Assembly (NCBI GenBank): GCA_013331575.1
Contig: DUGD01000039.1
Span: 6,380 to 16,123 of the forward strand
Source: Candidatus Woesearchaeota archaeon
Lineage (GTDB): Archaea > Nanobdellota > Nanobdellia > Woesearchaeales > UBA525
DNA: 9,744 nt
Direction: 5' to 3'
Part shown: positions 6,804 through 9,744 of the stretch, one piece after another
How positions within the stretch are numbered: the first letter of the stretch is position 1
Layout of the letters: each line of letters begins with the position of its first letter
Notes under the pieces: generated by a model
Database searches by the model: none
The model's input: the letters and a program-made list of their open reading frames with translations, nothing else
Told to the model about the DNA's origin: nothing
Program-made: the position numbers and the translations under genes

Positions 6804-7784
6804 ATGGTGGAGCGGTTATCTCGTTGCAACTTATGTCTCGGCGCACGATTCTCAGTGTATGCGCGTGTTCGGGGAACGATGCTTAAACGCGTGTTCACGC
6901 TCTTGCGTTGCGACGGTTGCGGTCTCGTGTTCGTGAGTCCACGTCTCACCCGTGCGGAGGTGAGCGCGCTGTACTCACCGTCATATTTCCAAGGAGATGG
7001 GTTCGATGCGGCGGTCGATTATGTATCGCTACTCGATAACTACGATGCCGCGCAACGGGAGAGCGATTATGTGCTCGAGCGCATACGTGTCTTCTCGTCA
7101 CGCAAGGACTTGCGTATCTTGGATGTTGGCTGTGCGACAGGGTCGCTCTTGCGCGTGCTCGAGAGAAAAAAATACGCGTCGTTATTGGGCATAGAGCTCT
7201 CGCCTTATGCGGCAGGGCTCGCACGGAAGAATTGTACATCGCCCGTCATAACTGGCGATTTTCTCAAGCATGATTTTGGCGATCGTCAATTCGATGTGAT
7301 AGTATCCACCGAGGTCATCGAGCACGTCACCGACCCGATGCGTTTTTTCCGCAGGGTAAAACGTCTGCTCGCACCGGGAGGCGTGTTCATATGCTCCACG
7401 GGTAATGTCCGGTCGCTTGCGGCCCGATTGCTAGGAAAACGATGGCATTACATCGCGCCAGAAGGTCATTTGTTCTACTTCTCGCCGACGACTCTGTCGA
7501 GATACTACGCCGCGGTCGGTCTCGAGTCGGTGGAATACTCCGCGTTGGATGGCAAGCATCGTAAGAAAATGCTGCGCATAGAAGACAATATGCTCCTCTC
7601 CATACTCGACCGCAGCATGCATAACAACGATCGCCGTGTCGAGTTCGTGCTGAAGATGCTGCGATTCCTTCCTCGTCGATTCATAGGCAGGGTTCTCACC
7701 ATAGCGATGGGGAAGTACCGCCTTCCGATGGCGAAGAATGGCATTGGTATCGTTGGGGCCGGCAAGGTTTCGCGCAAAAAATGA
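6804..7784 (+). CDS. Class I SAM methyltransferase with N-terminal zinc ribbon
   Basis: Cytosolic methyltransferase of 326 residues. The N-terminus has a zinc-ribbon pattern, Cys8-x2-Cys11 and Cys36-x2-Cys39, followed by GLVFVSP (40-46), an arrangement common in methyltransferases of polysaccharide and antibiotic-sugar loci. The catalytic domain shows motif I LDVGCATGSLL (106-116), the acidic residue Glu131 in GIELSP, and STEVIEHV (168-175) followed by LLAPGG (188-193). GHLFYFSPTTL (221-231) is the typical late motif of the Methyltransf_23-like group. The C-terminal 80 residues are basic and may be a separate binding region. The ATG at 6804 is the first codon after a well-placed TATA box, so the mRNA should be leaderless. 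By hand count 9 of 14 isoleucines use ATA, against 2 of 19 in the short-chain dehydrogenase nearby, suggesting a different codon history. The probable role is glycan O-methylation; the target is unknown. Confidence 0.9.
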   Translation: MVERLSRCNLCLGARFSVYARVRGTMLKRVFTLLRCDGCGLVFVSPRLTRAEVSALYSPSYFQGDGFDAAVDYVSLLDNYDAAQRESDYVLERIRVFSSRKDLRILDVGCATGSLLRVLERKKYASLLGIELSPYAAGLARKNCTSPVITGDFLKHDFGDRQFDVIVSTEVIEHVTDPMRFFRRVKRLLAPGGVFICSTGNVRSLAARLLGKRWHYIAPEGHLFYFSPTTLSRYYAAVGLESVEYSALDGKHRKKMLRIEDNMLLSILDRSMHNNDRRVEFVLKMLRFLPRRFIGRVLTIAMGKYRLPMAKNGIGIVGAGKVSRKK

Positions 7785-7788
7785 TGCT

Positions 7789-7808
7789 ACGCGCGTTTGC
7801 TTGCGCGT
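7789..7808. terminator. perfect hairpin in the 40-base convergent gap
   Basis: ACGCGC and GCGCGT pair over six GC-rich base pairs around an eight-base loop (GTTTGCTT). It lies five bases past one stop codon and 17 bases from the other, so it would end both converging transcripts. It has no T tract, so RNA 3'-end protection is as likely as intrinsic termination. Confidence 0.4.
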
Positions 7809-7824
7809 CGGTCATTATCTCGAA

Positions 7825-8568
7825 CTAGAATCTATACTTGAGCATGACCCATATGTCCATAAGGCCGGTCTTGACGACGTTCACTTTTTTCCCTTCGCTA
7901 AAGCCGCGCGAAGTATATTTCACCGGGACTTCGATCGGCTTGTGCCCGCGTTTGATGAGCTTGATGACCATCTCGAAATCCATATAGAATCCATCCTCTT
8001 TGAAGGTGACGCCCTTGATGCACTTCCTGCGGAATACCTTGTACATGGTCTGCGGATCTGTGAGGTGCACGCCATACAGGATATTGAACAGGGTATCGAG
8101 CGATTTCGCGCCTATATTCATGATGTGCGCCATGAAGCGATCGCGCCCATTGAATCGACGGATGGTCCAAGCTCCCTTGCCGAGGTGTCGGCTGCCAAGC
8201 ACGAACGAAGTCTTTCCCAGTAGGATCGGCTTGAGGAGTTTCGGGTAGTCGTTCGGGTCGTACTCAAGGTCGGCGTCCTGTACCATGATGATGTCGCCGC
8301 GCGCCTTCTTGAACCCGAACGCGAGCTTGGTGCCCTTACCGCAGTAGTCCTTGAGATGGTAGATGCGTACGCCCGTTTCCCCTTTATGGCGGTCGATGAT
8401 CGCGGGCGTGCCGTCCGTGCTCGCCGCTTCCACGATGATAATCTCGCGTCGCATGCCTTTGGGGAGTGGGGCGCCCTTGACGCGCTTGAGAATAATATCG
8501 AACGTCTTTGCCTCATTGTAGACTGGCATGACTATCGAGAGCAAAAGCGGGACGTGGGTCGATGCCAT
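7825..8568 (-). CDS. Glycosyltransferase family 2 (DPM1-like soluble type)
   Basis: Inverting GT-A enzyme of 247 residues resembling dolichyl-phosphate sugar synthases. It would transfer a sugar from a nucleotide donor to a polyprenyl phosphate at the cytoplasmic membrane face. Visible: VMPVYNE (13-19), VEAASTDGT (46-54), KDYCGKGTKLAFGF (73-86), the metal-binding QDADLEYDPNDYPKLL (97-112), VLGSRH (123-128), DPQTMYKVFRR (171-181) and EVPVKYTSRGFSEGKK (213-228). The Val-Glu start of the second motif and the Thr-Met-x-Lys-Val-Phe-Arg-Arg block place it in a known archaeal and bacterial subgroup. It lacks C-terminal membrane helices or a GtrA domain, so any membrane attachment is peripheral. It could supply the lipid-linked sugar for the GT-C protein in this window (inference). 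The ATG at 8566-8568 is supported by a TATA-like box 27 bases upstream. Confidence 0.92.
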   Translation of the reverse strand: MASTHVPLLLSIVMPVYNEAKTFDIILKRVKGAPLPKGMRREIIIVEAASTDGTPAIIDRHKGETGVRIYHLKDYCGKGTKLAFGFKKARGDIIMVQDADLEYDPNDYPKLLKPILLGKTSFVLGSRHLGKGAWTIRRFNGRDRFMAHIMNIGAKSLDTLFNILYGVHLTDPQTMYKVFRRKCIKGVTFKEDGFYMDFEMVIKLIKRGHKPIEVPVKYTSRGFSEGKKVNVVKTGLMDIWVMLKYRF

Positions 8569-8591
8569 GCGCCCACAGCGCTGCCAATGAT

Positions 8592-8599
8592 ATTATAAT
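8592..8599 (-). promoter_or_regulatory. TATA-like box for the GT2 gene
   Basis: Minus-strand ATTATAAT within GATTATAATATC, centred about 27 bases upstream of the GT2 ATG. Confidence 0.6.
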
Positions 8600-8667
8600 C
8601 CTTTTGTAATCTTTCGTTAGCTAGGGCGTCTCGTGCATGACACCAATATGGCCTGTGTACGACAATC

Positions 8668-8675
8668 TTTTTATA
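8668..8675 (+). promoter_or_regulatory. TATA box for the short-chain dehydrogenase
   Basis: TTTTTATA is centred about 26 bases before the ATG at 8698. An ATG at 8681 is out of frame and lies upstream of the expected start site. Confidence 0.65.
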
Positions 8676-8697
8676 CCGGAATGGGGTCCGACGAGGC

Positions 8698-9525
8698 ATG
8701 GGTGGTGATACTGTGGCATCTTCGCGGAAATGGGCGCTCATCAGCGGCGGGGCCTCAGGTCTCGGATTGCGTATCGCGGGTCATCTGCTCTCGGGCGGAT
8801 GGTCTGTCGCGGTCTTCTCTAACGACGCTCCTTCCGTCGAGTCGGCGCGCCAGGAGCTGCTCTCGCTCGCGGCAGGCGGGCCGGTGGGCGACCGTGTCCT
8901 GGCGCTCGTGTGCGATATCTCCTCGGAGGAGGACGTCGTCTCCCTCGTGCGTACGCTCAAGAATGAAGGCATAACGCCGGACGCCGTCATCAACGCGGCC
9001 GCGATCCTCGGGCCCGTGGGTCCGTTCCACGAGAACGACTTCGCGGTGTGGGCGCGGACCATCGACATCGATTTGGTGGGCAACGCCAGGCTCCTGCACG
9101 CCATGCTCCCCTTGCTCCTCGAGAGCGTACCGGCGCGCATCGAACGCGGCGAGTCGCTCCCCAAGATCGTCAACTTCGGTGGCGGCGGCGCGGGCTACGC
9201 GCGGCTCTACCACACCGCGTACGGCACGGCGAAGACCGCCATGGTCCGTCTCACGGAATCGATCGCACTCGAGTACAAGGGTAAGGTCGAGTGCAATATC
9301 ATCGCGCCGGGGGCGCACAAGACTGCCATCTGGAACGACGAGACGCACGACAAGGAACCTGCGCAATGGTCAAGCATGGAGAAGCTCTACGCGCTCATCG
9401 ACTACCTCACAGGCAAGGACTCCGACGGCATCAGCGGCCGATTCATCCACATCGAGAACGACTACCGCAGCTTCACGCCGGAGATATCGGGCACCGACCG
9501 GTACCAGCTGCGCAGGACGAACTAG
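8698..9525 (+). CDS. Short-chain dehydrogenase/reductase with altered catalytic tetrad
   Basis: Classical SDR of 275 residues: an NAD(P)-dependent oxidoreductase, probably acting on a sugar or sugar-nucleotide given its neighbours. Visible: the glycine-rich cofactor loop SGGASGLG (16-23), CDIS (72-75) for the adenine ring, NAA (99-101) in place of NNAG, and the catalytic YGTAK (Tyr175, Lys179) followed by the IAPGA turn (202-206). The segment NFGGGGAGYARL before Tyr175 resembles an SDR group from polysaccharide clusters with Ser at the first of these glycines; here it is Gly161, so the catalytic serine seems absent. The helix position usually holding Asn is Asp125 (IDIDLVGN). The C-terminus ends with a polar extension. 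Isoleucine codons are almost all ATC (17 of 19 by hand count). Start is the ATG at 8698, leaderless by promoter spacing. The reaction is unknown, and the protein could be weakly active or use another proton relay. Confidence 0.85.
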   Translation: MGGDTVASSRKWALISGGASGLGLRIAGHLLSGGWSVAVFSNDAPSVESARQELLSLAAGGPVGDRVLALVCDISSEEDVVSLVRTLKNEGITPDAVINAAAILGPVGPFHENDFAVWARTIDIDLVGNARLLHAMLPLLLESVPARIERGESLPKIVNFGGGGAGYARLYHTAYGTAKTAMVRLTESIALEYKGKVECNIIAPGAHKTAIWNDETHDKEPAQWSSMEKLYALIDYLTGKDSDGISGRFIHIENDYRSFTPEISGTDRYQLRRTN

Positions 9526-9565
9526 ATTCCGTATAACAATCACGATACAATATTCCGTATAACAA
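9526..9565 (+). repeat. 14-base direct repeat, 26-base period, with a degenerate middle unit
   Basis: ATTCCGTATAACAA occurs exactly at 9526-9539, directly after the SDR stop codon, and at 9552-9565. Between them CGATACAA (9543-9550) resembles CGTATAACAA, so cores start at 9530, 9543 and 9556, 13 bases apart. Each exact copy has a TATA-like GTATAA core; the second could start transcription near 9584. Confidence 0.8.
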
Positions 9566-9662
9566 GCGCTGCCTTGGCGTATCTCCTGAGGGCCGAGTAT
9601 TTTTCCAAGAGGAAAAATCCTGCGAGGCCCGAGACGATTCGCGGGTGAATGCGCCGCAGCGC
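9566..9662. other. nested inverted repeats, candidate structured leader or small RNA
   Basis: Three perfect complementary pairs are nested: GCGCTGC (9566-9572) with GCAGCGC (9656-9662); GGGCC (9590-9594) with GGCCC (9626-9630); and ATTTTTCC (9599-9606) with GGAAAAAT (9611-9618) around an AAGA tetraloop. The inner hairpin starts with a T5 run, so part of it may terminate SDR transcription. The rest lies in front of the Gfo/Idh gene and could form its leader. The seven-pair outer stem recalls a tRNA acceptor stem, but no D, anticodon or T arm fits. Confidence 0.45.
9599..9618 (+). terminator. 8-base-pair hairpin with T5 run after the SDR gene
   Basis: ATTTTTCC AAGA GGAAAAAT is a perfect stem with a four-base loop, 73 bases after the SDR stop codon. 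Its 5' arm contains TTTTT, which alone can promote archaeal termination on the non-template strand. It may equally be part of the leader of the next gene. Confidence 0.35.
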
Positions 9663-9680
9663 GAGCGACAAGTGAACAGC

Positions 9681-9744
9681 ATGACCACCACGAAACCTCT
9701 CACATTCGGCATCATCGGCGCAGGGCTCATGGGCAAGCGCCAAT
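9681..9744 (+). CDS. Gfo/Idh/MocA-type oxidoreductase, N-terminal 21 codons only
   Basis: Only the first strand and loop of a Rossmann fold are inside the window: the protein begins with a short polar stretch and continues FGIIGAGLMGKRQ (9-21). The GxGxxG signature (Gly13, Gly15, Gly18) followed by Lys-Arg is typical of Gfo/Idh/MocA NAD(P)-dependent sugar and sugar-nucleotide dehydrogenases. That family commonly sits beside SDRs in glycan loci. The ATG at 9681 puts the first strand at the usual distance from the N-terminus. In-frame GTGs at 9672 and 9645 are alternatives. GTGA at 9672-9675 is a weak Shine-Dalgarno. Unlike its neighbours no TATA box lies 25-28 bases upstream, so it either has a long leader or is co-transcribed with the SDR gene. 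The family call from 21 residues is tentative. Confidence 0.65.
   Translation, partial: MTTTKPLTFGIIGAGLMGKRQ

Noticed and set aside
8407..8433. Apparent loss of the usual Asp-Asp-Gly in the GT2 second motif (VEAASTDGT)
   Set aside because: A recognised GT2 subgroup has Val-Glu-Ser-Asn-Ser-Thr-Asp-Gly-Thr here with the same downstream blocks, so this is normal variation.
8755..9366. Long antisense open frames opposite the SDR gene
   Set aside because: They mirror a GC-rich coding strand with codon-position bias and give low-complexity Arg/Glu/Asp-rich products with no motifs.
9566..9662. tRNA gene suggested by a seven-base-pair outer stem
   Set aside because: No D arm, anticodon loop of seven bases or T arm can be drawn, and there is no GTTC-like T-loop consensus in place.
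1..9744. CRISPR array, insertion sequence, rRNA or toxin-antitoxin genes
   Set aside because: No regularly spaced long repeats, transposase motifs, terminal inverted repeats or conserved RNA sequences were seen on either strand.

Overview
This window looks archaeal. Almost every gene is preceded by an AT-rich TATA-like box (for example TTTTTATA, TATAAAAA, TTATAATA) centred about 24-28 bases upstream of its start codon, with no room for an untranslated leader. That is the pattern of leaderless transcription from archaeal TBP/TFB promoters. Gene content (GDP-sugar synthesis, GT4, GT2 and GT-C glycosyltransferases, sugar-type methyltransferases, oxidoreductases) marks a surface-polysaccharide or protein-glycosylation locus. 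I cannot assign a lineage from the sequence; a mesophilic, moderately GC-rich archaeon is as far as I would go.

Layout, left to right: a C-terminally cut GDP-mannose 4,6-dehydratase (gmd, minus, 1-764) diverges across a 323-base gap from a GT4 glycosyltransferase (plus, 1088-2158). A 187-base convergent gap follows. Three minus-strand genes come next: a second GT4 glycosyltransferase (2346-3539), a large polytopic GT-C type membrane protein (3658-5523) and a class I SAM methyltransferase (5689-6519). A 284-base divergent intergenic region holds an unusual 11-bp-phased array of GATAT pentamers and leads to a second methyltransferase with an N-terminal zinc ribbon (plus, 6804-7784). A 40-base convergent gap with a perfect hairpin separates it from a GT2 glycosyltransferase (minus, 7825-8568). 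That gene diverges from a short-chain dehydrogenase (plus, 8698-9525). A 155-base gap with direct repeats and a multi-stem inverted-repeat structure precedes the first 21 codons of a Gfo/Idh/MocA-type oxidoreductase (plus, 9681 to window end).

Working model (inference): Gmd and the two oxidoreductases would supply modified nucleotide sugars, the GT2 and GT4 enzymes would assemble a glycan on a polyprenol carrier on the cytoplasmic face, the methyltransferases would decorate sugars, and the GT-C protein would act on the outer face with a lipid-linked donor. Despite this shared theme the genes are not one operon: strands alternate and nearly every gene has its own promoter.

The items most worth a second look are the phased GATAT array upstream of the zinc-ribbon methyltransferase, the repeat-plus-hairpin leader before the last gene, and the altered catalytic tetrad of the short-chain dehydrogenase.
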